This document shows, one piece after another, positions 50,695 to 59,512 of a stretch of DNA of 64,000 bases. Numbering within the stretch: position 1 is the stretch's first letter; each line of letters opens with the position of its first letter. A program made the position numbers and the translations under genes. Source of the DNA: RYN-230 sp963718305 (lineage in GTDB: Bacteria; Actinomycetota; Actinomycetes; Streptosporangiales; Streptosporangiaceae); NCBI GenBank assembly GCA_963718305.1, contig CAVQZG010000001.1, positions 124,001 to 188,000 on the forward strand, read 5' to 3'. A model generated the notes under the pieces. The model was given only the letters and a program-made list of their open reading frames with translations. It was not told where the DNA came from and did no database searches.

Positions 50695-51930
50695 ATGGTC
50701 AGTCAGGACTTTGCCTCCCCCGCTCCGTCGCCCGCCGCCTCGCCGATCCGCCCGCCCGCCCCGCTCGATGAGGCCGCCGTGCAGGAATCGCTGCGGCCCT
50801 TCGGCAGCAGCCGGATGCTGCCCCGCGCCGCCTACGTGAGCGCGGACGTGTTCGCCTGGGAGCGGCAGTACTTCTTCGGCGGCGGCTGGATGTGCGTGGG
50901 ACGCGGTTCCCAGACCCCGGCCGCCGGGGACATGCGGGCCGAGCCGGTCGGCGAGGGCAGCGTGCTCGTCGTCCGCGGCGACGACGGCGCGCTGCGCGCG
51001 TTCGCCAACTTCTGCCGCCACCGCGGGCATGAGCTGCTGCCCTGCGGGGCCTCCGCGCAGGCCGGCGTCATCATCTGCCCGTACCACTCGTGGACCTACG
51101 GCCTGAAAGGCAACCTGCGCGCCGCGGCGGGCTTCAAGAACCGGCCCGGCTTCGACGCCGACGCCTGGGGCCTCGTCGAACTCCCGGTGGAGGAGTGGCA
51201 CGGGCTGGTTTTCGTAGATGGATCCGGGACTGCCGGGCCGCTGGCCGACTCCCTGGGCAGTCTGGACGAGCTGATCGCCCCCTACGAACTGGGCAGGCTC
51301 GTGGTGCGCGGCCAGCACGACTACGAGGTCGCGTCCAACTGGAAGATCCTGACCGAGAACTACCACGAGTGCTACCACTGCCCGCAGATCCACCCGGAGC
51401 TGTGCAAGGTCAGCCCGCCCAAGAGCGGCGAGAACTACTCGGCCCCCGGGACCTGGATCGGCGGCTGGATGGACCTGCGCGACGGCATGACCACCATGTC
51501 GCTGGACGGCACCAGCCGCGGGGTGCCCCTGCGGAACCTGGACGCCCAGGGCCTGCGGACCGTCATCTACGTCCAGGTCTTCCCCAACATCCTGCTCAGC
51601 CTGCACCCGGACTACGTGATGACGCACCGGCTCACCCCGCTGGCCGCCGACCGGACCCGGATCGAGTGCACCTGGGCCTTCGCGCCCGAGGCGGTGGACG
51701 CGCCCGGGTTCGACCCTGGCTACGCGGTGGACTTCTGGGACATCACCAACCAGCAGGACTGGCACGCCTGTGAGTCGGTGCAGCGCGGGCTGACCTCGCC
51801 GCACGCCATCCCGGGCCCGCTGTCGGCCGAGGAGGATGCGGTCTACCAGTTCGTGACCATGATCGCCCGGGGCTACCTGGGCCAGCCCGTGTGGAACACC
51901 GGCAGCGCCACCGCCGTCACTATCGCCTGA
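50695..51930 (+). CDS. Rieske-type aromatic-ring/amine oxygenase alpha subunit
   Basis: 411 residues, leaderless ATG 50695. Rieske site C107-x-H109...C128-x2-H131 (FCRHRGHELLPC, ICPYHSW). Mononuclear iron site: LTENYHECYHCPQIHPEL supplies the two His, and a later Asp near YAVDFWDIT the carboxylate. This alpha-subunit layout fits glycine betaine/quaternary amine demethylases as well as ring hydroxylases; no beta subunit or reductase gene is adjacent. The stop overlaps the convergent MFS gene by 11 nt. Confidence 0.9.
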   Translation: MVSQDFASPAPSPAASPIRPPAPLDEAAVQESLRPFGSSRMLPRAAYVSADVFAWERQYFFGGGWMCVGRGSQTPAAGDMRAEPVGEGSVLVVRGDDGALRAFANFCRHRGHELLPCGASAQAGVIICPYHSWTYGLKGNLRAAAGFKNRPGFDADAWGLVELPVEEWHGLVFVDGSGTAGPLADSLGSLDELIAPYELGRLVVRGQHDYEVASNWKILTENYHECYHCPQIHPELCKVSPPKSGENYSAPGTWIGGWMDLRDGMTTMSLDGTSRGVPLRNLDAQGLRTVIYVQVFPNILLSLHPDYVMTHRLTPLAADRTRIECTWAFAPEAVDAPGFDPGYAVDFWDITNQQDWHACESVQRGLTSPHAIPGPLSAEEDAVYQFVTMIARGYLGQPVWNTGSATAVTIA

Positions 51931-53386
51931 CCCCTTCCGGGATCCGGCGCGGCAGCGCCAGCACCAGGACCAGCGCGAGGACCACGAAGCCCAGGTTGGC
52001 CAGCAGCGCCAGCTCGGCACTGTGGCTGAACGCGACGGCTACCGCGTCCGGGCCGGGACGCACGGTCAGCGTGCCGAACAGCACCGTGCCGATGATCGCG
52101 ATGCCCAGCGCGGTGCCGACGCGCTGGGCGGTGCCCAGGATGCCGCTGGCCGTGCCCGCTTCCCGGCGTGGCACGGTGGCCAGCACGAAGTCCTGATTCG
52201 GCGCGATCGTCATGCCGGTGCCCAGGCCCGCCACCAGCAGCGGCGCCACCAGGTACCAGCCGCTGACCGCGGGCGCGGTGAGGTGCACGACCAGGACCAC
52301 GGACCCGAGCCCGGCGATGACCAGAACGCACCCGGTGACCAGGACCATCCGGCCGAGGCGGGCGGACAGCTTGTCGCTCTGCGCCGCGGCGATCAGGCTG
52401 CCCAGCGAGAACGGCGCCATGACCAGCCCGGTGATCAGCGCGCTGTGCCCGAGTCCTTCCTGCCACAGGATCGACAGGGTGAAGAACACGCTGGCGAAGC
52501 CGGCGAAATAGACCATCGCGAAGATCGCCCCGGCGGAGAACGACATCTGCCTGAGCAACCCGGGCTTGAGCAGCGGGTCGCCGCCATGCCGGTCTGCATG
52601 CACCTCCCAGGCGGCCAGCAGGGCGGCGGCCACGCCGCAGCCGCCGAAGCAGGCCCAGCACCAGGCCGGCCAGCCGGCCTGCTGCCCCTCGACCAGCGGG
52701 ATCAGCAACAGCAGCAGCGTCGCGGTGAGCAGGGCGAGGCCGACGGGATCGAATCCGCGCCGGGCACGAGCCGGGGAGCGGGGCAGCAGCCAGGCCGCGA
52801 GCGGCACCGTGACCACCCCGATCAACAGGTTCACCAGGAACACCCAGCGCCACCCATCGCGGGCTCCGGCCGCCGCGATGATCAGGCCACCGAGCAGTGG
52901 CCCGATTGCGGTCGATACGCCGATCGTCGCGCCGAGCACCCCGAAGGCCCGGGAGCGCTCCGGCCCGGTAAAGGACAACTGGATGGTGGCGGCGATGGCC
53001 GGGTAGAAGATCCCGGCCCCGAGCCCCTGCACCACCCGGGCGATGACGATCTCGGCCGGGTGCTGCGCGACGCCGCAGGCCACGCTGGCCAGGGTGAAGA
53101 CGGTCAGGCCGAGGAGGAAGAGCGGCTTGTGACCGAACCGGTCGCCGGCCCGCCCGGCGGGCACCAGCGCCAGTCCGTAGGCCAGCGCGTAACCGGCCAC
53201 GATCCATTCCAGGCTCTGCGCCGGGGCGTGCAGGCCGGTGCGGATACTGGGCAGCGCCACGTTCACGATCGTGGTATCGAGCAGGGCCATGAACGCGCCG
53301 ACCAGCACGATGGAGACCGCCCGCCAGCCGTGGCCGGCGGGCGCGGGGGGCGCGGTCGCGATGTCCGGGCCCGGGCGGGCGGTCAC
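51920..53386 (-). CDS. MFS transporter, DHA2 (14-TMS) type
   Basis: 488 residues. SIVLVGAFMALLDTTIVNVALPSI is the DHA2 motif; GYALAYGLALVPAGRAGDRFGHKPLFLLGL is motif A; GLGAGIFYPAIAATIQLSF and the final GTALGIAIIGTVLFG repeat follow. Drug-proton antiporter family, including multidrug exporters. The start overlaps the PadR stop by 4 nt, so the two make one repressor-exporter operon on the minus strand. Confidence 0.92.
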   Translation of the reverse strand: MTARPGPDIATAPPAPAGHGWRAVSIVLVGAFMALLDTTIVNVALPSIRTGLHAPAQSLEWIVAGYALAYGLALVPAGRAGDRFGHKPLFLLGLTVFTLASVACGVAQHPAEIVIARVVQGLGAGIFYPAIAATIQLSFTGPERSRAFGVLGATIGVSTAIGPLLGGLIIAAAGARDGWRWVFLVNLLIGVVTVPLAAWLLPRSPARARRGFDPVGLALLTATLLLLLIPLVEGQQAGWPAWCWACFGGCGVAAALLAAWEVHADRHGGDPLLKPGLLRQMSFSAGAIFAMVYFAGFASVFFTLSILWQEGLGHSALITGLVMAPFSLGSLIAAAQSDKLSARLGRMVLVTGCVLVIAGLGSVVLVVHLTAPAVSGWYLVAPLLVAGLGTGMTIAPNQDFVLATVPRREAGTASGILGTAQRVGTALGIAIIGTVLFGTLTVRPGPDAVAVAFSHSAELALLANLGFVVLALVLVLALPRRIPEGVRR

Positions 53387-53976
53387 GCGCCCTCCCCAGC
53401 GGTCCCCTGGTGCGGGCCGCCGATGCCGGCCTGGAAATCGGCGGCGATCTTCGGCATCCGCGACAGGACTTCCTCGTGCCAGCGCGCCTCCGCAGCCGCA
53501 CGCTCGACCAGGTGCCGCATGATCATGCGCTCCGCCTCGTTGAGGTAGATGTCATCGGTCTCGGCCCGGTGCCGCAGCGAGGACTCCAGGACCCGGAGTC
53601 CGGCCAGCCGGTTGGCCACGATCTCGGTGAGCACTTCCTCGGGCAGGTCCCGGGACTGGGCCAGGGCCAGGTCGAACGGGTCGTTGGTGCGGGTGAGCTC
53701 GCGCAGCGCCTGGTCCCGGACGGCAGCCAGCGCGCGGCGACCCTCCCCGGTGATCTCGTAGACGGTCCGTTCCGGCCGGTTGCCGACCCGCTCGGTCCGC
53801 ACCTCGCGGATCAGCTCCTCGCTGGCCAGCCGCTTCAGCGCTCCGTAGACCGACCCGACCTGGACGTCGGCCCACTGCTCGGTGCGATCCGACTGGGCCT
53901 GCTGCCGGATCTGGTGCCCGTGCAGCGGCCCGCTCGCGGCCAGCGTGCCCAGGATGAACAACCGGATGGAAGACAC
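53383..53976 (-). CDS. PadR family transcriptional regulator
   Basis: 197 residues from GTG 53976, chosen because it directly follows the operator. PadR HTH: RLFILGTLAASGPLHGHQIRQQAQSDRTEQWADVQVGSVYGALKRLASEELIREVRTE, with wing VGNRPERTVYEITGEGRR. The C-terminal helical part (LRHRAETDDIYLNEAERMIMRHLVERAAAEARWHEEVL) dimerises. Probably senses a drug and controls the coupled MFS gene through the palindrome at 53979-54000. Confidence 0.92.
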   Translation of the reverse strand: MSSIRLFILGTLAASGPLHGHQIRQQAQSDRTEQWADVQVGSVYGALKRLASEELIREVRTERVGNRPERTVYEITGEGRRALAAVRDQALRELTRTNDPFDLALAQSRDLPEEVLTEIVANRLAGLRVLESSLRHRAETDDIYLNEAERMIMRHLVERAAAEARWHEEVLSRMPKIAADFQAGIGGPHQGTAGEGA

Positions 53977-53978
53977 GC

Positions 53979-54000
53979 GATTACTCTTACACAAGTAATC
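53979..54000. promoter_or_regulatory. PadR operator candidate
   Basis: Perfect inverted repeat GATTACT (53979-53985) and AGTAATC (53994-54000) with an 8-nt spacer, beginning 3 nt upstream of the PadR GTG. Its position at the start implies binding over the promoter or transcript start. Confidence 0.6.
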
Positions 54001-54094
54001 GCGTGCGGGCAAGTCTTGCCTGGGGGTAGCGGCGTTTCCGCAGGCAGGGCATGATCAGGGGCAGGACATCGCGACAACACGGGGGGTGGATCCG

Positions 54095-54397
54095 ATGGCT
54101 GAGGCATTGATCCTGGAATTCGCTGGCCTGACCGACGCCGACTACCGGGCGGTCAACGGCAACCTGGGCATCGACATGGACACCGGCCAGGGGGACTGGC
54201 CGTCCGGCATGCTCTCCCACGCGGCCGGCCCGGGTGCCGGTGACGCCTGGGTGGTGACCGAGGTGTGGGAGTCCCGGGCCGACCAGGCGGCGTTCATGGA
54301 ATCACGGCTGGGCGCGGCCCTGGGCGCGGCGGGCGTGACGGCGGTGCCCGCGGTCCGCTGGGTGCCGCTCGTGGCGTATCACGTGTCCGAGACCTGA
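54095..54397 (+). CDS. dimeric alpha-beta barrel (ABM-like) protein
   Basis: 100 residues from ATG 54095 with a GGGGGGTGG sequence upstream. EALILEFAGLTDADYRAVNGNLGI, WVVTEVWESRADQAAFMESRLGAAL and a beta strand VRWVPLVAYH give the ABM/ferredoxin-like layout. Such proteins oxidise small molecules or bind heme/ligands; specificity unclear. It lies alone between PadR and the LuxR-type gene. Confidence 0.72.
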   Translation: MAEALILEFAGLTDADYRAVNGNLGIDMDTGQGDWPSGMLSHAAGPGAGDAWVVTEVWESRADQAAFMESRLGAALGAAGVTAVPAVRWVPLVAYHVSET

Positions 54398-54435
54398 GCC
54401 TGAGCCTGGGATTCATCAGGCTGAAGGGATAGAGC

Positions 54436-56034
54436 TTGGCGGACCTCGACGGCCCGGCCCCGGCGCCCGCCCGTGCGGCGGTGCGCCTGGCCGAGCTCGT
54501 CGCGGCCCTGTCGCTCGGCGTCGACCTCGGCTTCGGCCAGCCCATGGAACACGTGCTGCGCCAGTGCCTGATCGCGCTGCGCCTGGCGGAGCGGGCCGGG
54601 CTGGACGACGAGGCGAGGTCCGTCGTCTACTACACGGCGCTGCTGGTCAACGTGGGCTGTCATGCCGATGCTCACGAGCAGGCGAAGTGGTTCGGTGACG
54701 ACATCGGGGTCAAGTCGCTCAAATACCAGCATGAGCCCCGCAGCATGGCCACGGTGGCCGCGTCCCTGCGCCGGGTCGGCCAGGGCAACCCGCCGCTGCA
54801 CCGTTTCCGGGTGGGCCTCGAGTTCGCGCTGTCCGGGTTCCGCGAGCTGGACGGGATGATCGAGCAGCACGCGGCGCTGGCCGGGTCCCTGGCGGCGGAG
54901 CTCGGACTGCCCGTGCCGGTGCAGCAGGCCGTCGGAGCCTCCTATGAGCAATGGGACGGCCGGGGCTGGCCCGGCGAGCTCCGGGGGGACGCCGTGCCGG
55001 TCGCCTCGCGGCTCGCGCAGCTGGCGGAGTACGTGGAGGTCGCCCACCGGATCGGCGGGACCAGCGGCGCGGTGACGCTGGCCCGCGGGCGGTCCGGCTC
55101 CCAGTTCGATCCGTCGCTCGTGGGCCTGCTCTGCGGCCACGCCGAGGACATTCTCGGTGACCTCGACACCGCTCAGACGTGGGACGCGGTCATCGGGGCC
55201 GAGCCCGCGCTCGGTGTCCGGCTGGACGGGGAGCAGCTCGACGCGGCGCTGCTCGGCGTGGCCAACTTCGTGGACCTGAAGTCGCCCTGCACGCTCGGTC
55301 ACGCCCGCGCCGTGGCCGGATACGCCGCTGCGGCCGGCTGCCGGCTGGGCTGGCCCGAACGCGACGTCCAGATGCTGCGCCAGGCCGGCCTGGTCCATGG
55401 CCTGGGCCGGCTCGGCGTGTCGAACTCGATCTGGGACAAGCCGGGGCCCCTTGGGGCCGGCGAATGGGAGCGGGTGCGCCTGTTTCCCTACCTCACCGAG
55501 CGGATGCTGCGCCAGTCGGCCTGGCTGGCGCCGCTCGGCGCGATCGCGGTGCAGCTCCGCGAGCGGCTGGACGGCTCGGGGTATCCGCGCGGCCTGTCCG
55601 GCGCGGCGATCTCACCGCCGGCCCGCATCCTCGCCGCGGCTGACGTCTATCAGTCCATGCGGGAGCCGCGGCCCTACCGGCCCGCACGGCCCGCGCCGGA
55701 AGCCGCGGCTGAGCTTCGCGCCGAGGTGACAGCGGGGCGGATGGACGCGGACGCCGCCGAGGCGGTGCTGTCAGTGGCGGGCCACGCCAGCCAGGCGGCG
55801 CGGCGCCCGGAGCGCCCCGCCGGGCTGACGGCGCGCGAAGTCAACGTGCTGCGGCTCGCCGCCCAGGGACTGTCGAGCAGGCAGATCGCGCAGCGCCTGG
55901 TCATCTCGCCCAAGACGGCACGCAACCACATCGAGCACATCTACGTGAAGATCGGGGCGTCCAGCCGGGCGTCGGCCAGCCTGTTCGCGATGCGCCATGG
56001 CCTGCTGCCCGAGCAGGAGCCGGCCCGTTCCTGA
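54436..56034 (+). CDS. degenerate tandem HD-GYP protein with LuxR HTH
   Basis: 532 residues from TTG 54436. Two HD-GYP-like halves: the first has LLVNVGCHADAH and YEQWDGRGWPGELRGD; the second GLVHGLGRLGVSNSIWDKPG and RERLDGSGYPRGLSG. In both the HD dyad is lost (HG in the second half, Gly-Cys-His in the first), so cyclic-di-GMP hydrolysis is doubtful. The C-terminal RPAGLTAREVNVLRLAAQGLSSRQIAQRLVISPKTARNHIEHIYVKIG is a LuxR-type HTH. It may bind a nucleotide and regulate transcription. Confidence 0.85.
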   Translation: MADLDGPAPAPARAAVRLAELVAALSLGVDLGFGQPMEHVLRQCLIALRLAERAGLDDEARSVVYYTALLVNVGCHADAHEQAKWFGDDIGVKSLKYQHEPRSMATVAASLRRVGQGNPPLHRFRVGLEFALSGFRELDGMIEQHAALAGSLAAELGLPVPVQQAVGASYEQWDGRGWPGELRGDAVPVASRLAQLAEYVEVAHRIGGTSGAVTLARGRSGSQFDPSLVGLLCGHAEDILGDLDTAQTWDAVIGAEPALGVRLDGEQLDAALLGVANFVDLKSPCTLGHARAVAGYAAAAGCRLGWPERDVQMLRQAGLVHGLGRLGVSNSIWDKPGPLGAGEWERVRLFPYLTERMLRQSAWLAPLGAIAVQLRERLDGSGYPRGLSGAAISPPARILAAADVYQSMREPRPYRPARPAPEAAAELRAEVTAGRMDADAAEAVLSVAGHASQAARRPERPAGLTAREVNVLRLAAQGLSSRQIAQRLVISPKTARNHIEHIYVKIGASSRASASLFAMRHGLLPEQEPARS

Positions 56035-56132
56035 ACCGGTCCCCGAAGATGAGGCAATCGCCCCATGTGGCCGTGCCCGGGTCGCCCTTACCGTCGTGGC
56101 GAGGAACCGGACCCAGGACCACTGGAGGAACC

Positions 56133-56513
56133 ATGCCCAAGCTCTCGAAAGACACCGCCCCGGACATCGGGGACTTCGGCGCGGCCATCGACCGCGGGGG
56201 CCAGCTGGACGATTACACCGTCGACTTCGTCACGATCCGCGAGAGCCATTCGCTGGCCTCCCTGCTCAAGGGGCTGCCCGGTGACAGCTGTCAGTGCCCG
56301 CACTGGGGATACCTGCTGGCGGGCAAGATCACGGTGAGTTACTCAGACCACGATGAGGTCTACCAGGCGGGCGATGCCTTCTACATGACCCCCGGTCACG
56401 TGCCCGCGGCCGAGGCGGGCAGCGAGTTCATCCAGTTCAGCCCGAAGGACCAGCTGGCCGAAACGATGGCCGCGATCCAGGCCAACGCGCAGCGGGTGAT
56501 GCCAGGCGGCTGA
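56133..56513 (+). CDS. cupin-domain protein
   Basis: 126 residues from ATG 56133 with GGAGG 4-8 nt upstream. RESHSLASLLKGLPGDSCQCPHWGYLLAGKITVSYSDHDEVYQAGDAFYMTPGHVPAAEAGSEFIQFSP is a single cupin barrel with His positions (PHWGYLLAGK and TPGH). Ligand or metal unclear. Flanked by the LuxR-type gene and the acyl-CoA dehydrogenase (opposite strand), may take part in the same small-molecule pathway. Confidence 0.8.
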   Translation: MPKLSKDTAPDIGDFGAAIDRGGQLDDYTVDFVTIRESHSLASLLKGLPGDSCQCPHWGYLLAGKITVSYSDHDEVYQAGDAFYMTPGHVPAAEAGSEFIQFSPKDQLAETMAAIQANAQRVMPGG

Positions 56514-56569
56514 GGCCGCGATCCGGCCCGGCCGGCCCGCGGCCAGGCCGGTCCCGGCGGCCCGGCCGG

Positions 56570-57736
56570 TCAGGCCAGGGCGGCGGGGCCGCGCTTGGTC
56601 ATCTGGGCGGCGATGATCGCCCGCTGGACCTCGCTGGTGCCTTCCCAGATGCGTTCCACCCGCAGTTCGCGGAAGAAGCGCTCGGCCACGTTCTCGCGCA
56701 TGTAGCCGCGGCCGCCGAAGACCTGCACCGCGCGGTCGGCGACCCGGCCGGCCATCTCCGAGGCGTACAGCTTGGCCATCGAGCACTGCGCGTGCGCGAT
56801 CTTGACGTCGATGCCGCGGTCGATGCCGCGGGCCGTCTCGTAGACCAGCGACCGGGCCGCGAACAGCTCGGTCAGGCTGTCCGCGAGCATGGCCGCGACC
56901 GTGCCGAACTCGCTGATCGGCTGGCCCTGGACCTGCCGCTCGGTGGCGAACGCGGTCATGTCCGCGGTCAGCCGCTGCGCGGCGCCGAGGCAGCGGGCCG
57001 CGACCATCAGCCGCTCGAACCGGAACCACTCGTAGGCGAACGACATCCCGTCGCCCTCGGCGCCGATCAGGTGCGCGGCGGGGACGCGGACGTCGGTGAA
57101 CTCCACGATCGGATGATGGTGGCTGATCGTGTGCGAGTACGCGGGGGTGCGGACCACCCGCACGCCGGGGCTGGGCAGGTCCACCAGGAACATCGCATGC
57201 TCACCGGCGTGCGGCCCGTCGGCCAGCACGGCCTGGAAGAACGCGAAATCGGCCGTGTTGAACGAGGTGACGTGCCACTTGACCCCGTTCAGCAGGTAGT
57301 CCTCGCCGTCCCGGCGGGCGGTGGCCTCCAGGGCGGCTACGTCGGAGCCCGCGCCTTCCTCGGTGATCGCGTAGCACTCCTCGCGGTCCCCGGCGATGGC
57401 CGGGCGGACGAAATGCTCGATCTGGTAGGCGGTGGCCACGGGCGGCAGCCAGGACGGGGGCGTGGCCGCTACCCAGCCCAGCGCGTTGGTGACCCGGCCC
57501 ATCTGCTCCTGGACGAGGACCTGCTGCAGCGTGCTGCATCCGCCCCCGCCGAGCTCGCGGGGCATGTTGGTGGACGCCAGCCCGAGTTCGCGGGCCCGCT
57601 TGGCCTGCCCGGCGACCACGTCGGGCGGCAGTTCGCCGCCGCCCAGCTCGGCGTCCACCTCGAACGGGATCAGCTCCTCCGCGAACGTCGCGGCCCGCGC
57701 CTGGATGGCTAGATCCTCGTCTGACAATCCGTACAC
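56570..57736 (-). CDS. acyl-CoA dehydrogenase
   Basis: 388 residues from GTG 57736 with GAGGAG upstream. ACAD fold: YAITEEGAGSDVAALEATARRDGEDYLLNGVKWHVTSFNTADF (FAD and substrate region), HPIVEFTDVRVPAAHLIG, ERLMVAARCLGAAQRLTAD, QVFGGRGYMRENVAERFFREL and VERIWEGTSEVQRAIIAAQ with catalytic Glu in WEGT. Oxidises an acyl-CoA to the enoyl form, passing electrons to ETF. Divergent from the FAD oxidoreductase across a short operator region. Confidence 0.93.
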   Translation of the reverse strand: MYGLSDEDLAIQARAATFAEELIPFEVDAELGGGELPPDVVAGQAKRARELGLASTNMPRELGGGGCSTLQQVLVQEQMGRVTNALGWVAATPPSWLPPVATAYQIEHFVRPAIAGDREECYAITEEGAGSDVAALEATARRDGEDYLLNGVKWHVTSFNTADFAFFQAVLADGPHAGEHAMFLVDLPSPGVRVVRTPAYSHTISHHHPIVEFTDVRVPAAHLIGAEGDGMSFAYEWFRFERLMVAARCLGAAQRLTADMTAFATERQVQGQPISEFGTVAAMLADSLTELFAARSLVYETARGIDRGIDVKIAHAQCSMAKLYASEMAGRVADRAVQVFGGRGYMRENVAERFFRELRVERIWEGTSEVQRAIIAAQMTKRGPAALA

Positions 57737-57775
57737 GCTGAGCTCCTCGCCGGGTCCGCCTGGCCTGCCCGTACC

Positions 57776-57804
57776 TTGACTGACTGTTCAGTTTATGCCA
57801 GCAT
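57776..57804 (+). promoter_or_regulatory. promoter and operator between acyl-CoA dehydrogenase and FAD oxidoreductase
   Basis: TTGACT (57776-57781) and CAGCAT (57799-57804) are 17 nt apart; GTG 57812 is 7 nt on. Overlapping the -35 box is the inverted repeat ACTGA (57779-57783), CTGT, TCAGT (57788-57792). Confidence 0.6.
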
Positions 57805-57811
57805 CGGGTTC

Positions 57812-59017
57812 GTGCCAATGCCCCTCACCGGTCATCCGGACACCGCCGACGTCATCGTCGTGGGCGGCGGGACGGTGGGCGCGTGGTGCGCCTACTTCCT
57901 CCGCCAGGACGGCCTGCGGGTCATCCTGGTGGAGAAGGGCCAGCTGGGCCAGGGGGCGAGCAGCCGCGCCGCCGGCGTGGTCCGCGCCCAGGGCGGCACC
58001 CCCGAGGCGGTGCGCCTGGGCCAGTGGTCCCAGCACTTCTACCGGCGCCAGCGCGACGAACTCGGCATCGACTCCGGCTTCGTGGCCCAGGGCTACCTGC
58101 TGCCGTGCTTCACCGCGGACGAGGTCACCGCGGCCCGGGAGCGGATGGCCATGCAGCTGGACCTGGGGCTGGACGTCGAATGGCTCAGCCCGGACGAGGT
58201 GGACCAGCGCAACCCGACCCTGGCCCCCGGGCAGACCCTGGGCGGTACCTTCTGCGCGGACGACGGCTACATCACCCCGCCGCGCAACGTGACCGCCTAC
58301 GCCGTCGCCCTGGCCCGGTCCGGGGTCGCGGTCCGCGAGCAGGTCCGGTTCCTCGGGCTGCGCCGCGAAGGTGCCCGGATCACCGGGGTGGATACCAGCG
58401 CCGGGCCGATCGCGGCCGGCGCGGTCGTGCTGACCGGCGGCCCGAAGCTGGCCGAGGTGGGCCGGCTGGCCGGGCTGCGGATCCCGGTGGGCGGGGCCCG
58501 GCACCAGGTCGCGGTCACCCAGCCCCACCCGGACCTGGACCCTGCCCGGGTGCCCATGGTCTTCGACCTGGCCTCCGGCCTGTACTGGCGGCCGGAAGAA
58601 GGTGGCCTGCTGTTCGGGATGAGCAACCCCGAGGAGCCGCCCGGCTGGGCCACCGAGGTGGACGAGGCGTATCTCGCCCTGATGCGCACCCGGCTGGAGC
58701 GGCTGGTCCCGGTGACCGCCGGGCTCGGGCTGCGCCGGCTGTGGGCGGCCACCATCGACTACACCCCTGATCACCTGCCCATCATCGGTCCCGCACTCGG
58801 CCCGGACGGCCCCCTGCCGGAGGTGATCGTGGCCGCCGCGGGCGGGGCCGGCATGATGTGGGGACCCGGCGTGGCCCGGGCCGCGGCCGACCTGGCCCAG
58901 ACCGGCTTCTCCGCGGTGGTGGACACCACGGGCCTGGGCCTGGACCGCTTCGATGAGCAGGGCCGGAGCAAGGTCCCCACCGATCCCATCGCGCTGCCGT
59001 TCCCGCAATCAGCCTGA
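57812..59017 (+). CDS. FAD-dependent oxidoreductase (DAO/sarcosine-oxidase-like)
   Basis: 401 residues from GTG 57812. DVIVVGGGTVGAWCAYFLRQDG binds FAD; SSRAAGVVRAQGG, YITPPRNVTAYAVALARSGV, GAVVLTGGPKLAEVGRLAG and YTPDHLPIIGP follow, ending with AAAGGAGMMWGPGVARAAADL (C-terminal GG motif). DAO family: sarcosine, dimethylglycine or amino-acid oxidation. With the Rieske enzyme at 50695 and cupins nearby, quaternary-amine demethylation is a possible theme (inference). A cupin gene follows 29 nt downstream. Confidence 0.9.
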   Translation: MPMPLTGHPDTADVIVVGGGTVGAWCAYFLRQDGLRVILVEKGQLGQGASSRAAGVVRAQGGTPEAVRLGQWSQHFYRRQRDELGIDSGFVAQGYLLPCFTADEVTAARERMAMQLDLGLDVEWLSPDEVDQRNPTLAPGQTLGGTFCADDGYITPPRNVTAYAVALARSGVAVREQVRFLGLRREGARITGVDTSAGPIAAGAVVLTGGPKLAEVGRLAGLRIPVGGARHQVAVTQPHPDLDPARVPMVFDLASGLYWRPEEGGLLFGMSNPEEPPGWATEVDEAYLALMRTRLERLVPVTAGLGLRRLWAATIDYTPDHLPIIGPALGPDGPLPEVIVAAAGGAGMMWGPGVARAAADLAQTGFSAVVDTTGLGLDRFDEQGRSKVPTDPIALPFPQSA

Positions 59018-59046
59018 CGTATCCCTAGAGAGGACCGAGCCACACC

Positions 59047-59400
59047 ATGACCGACACCACCCCGCTGACCCCCTTCCTGTCCGCCGCCGAGCTGCACGGC
59101 GACCTCGAGGACTGGGGTCCGCTGGCCGAGGCCACCGGCGACCCGATGACCACGTCGGGCGTCACCACCTGGGCCCACGGTGACCTGGAGGTGGGCGTCT
59201 GGGAGTGCACCCCCGGCCCCTCCTACTGGAAGCTGGAGACCAACGAGGCCATCCACATCGTCAGCGGCCGGATGACGTGCACCCCGGACGGCGGCGAGCC
59301 CCAGGACATCGGCCCCGGCGACAGTGCGGTGTTCCCGCTCGGCTGGGCCGGCACCTGGCAGATCCACGAGACCATCCGCAAGCTGTACGTCCTGTTCTGA
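59047..59400 (+). CDS. cupin protein, DUF861-like
   Basis: 117 residues; SD GAGAGGA lies 10-16 nt before ATG 59047. TSGVTTWAHGDLEVGVWECTPGPSYWKLETNEAIHIVSGRMTCTPDGGEPQDIGPGDSAVFPLGWAGTWQIHETIRKLYVLF is the RmlC-type cupin of the DUF861 group, which includes (S)-ureidoglycine aminohydrolase and ethanolamine EutQ-like proteins. Follows the FAD oxidoreductase closely on the same strand, so likely works with it. Confidence 0.87.
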   Translation: MTDTTPLTPFLSAAELHGDLEDWGPLAEATGDPMTTSGVTTWAHGDLEVGVWECTPGPSYWKLETNEAIHIVSGRMTCTPDGGEPQDIGPGDSAVFPLGWAGTWQIHETIRKLYVLF

Positions 59401-59499
59401 GTCCCTAGGCCCCGCCCACCCGCCCACCCGGCCGGTGGCCGGGTCTTACGGTGTGCTTATCGCTGAGTGCGATCGCTCGTGCGGGCGGGTAAGCGTGAT

Positions 59500-59505
59500 T
59501 ACCGT
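59500..59505 (+). promoter_or_regulatory. -10 box TACCGT of GtrA gene
   Basis: TACCGT ends 7 nt before GTG 59513 and decides this start over the GTG at 59495. Confidence 0.5.
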
Positions 59506-59512
59506 CGGCACT

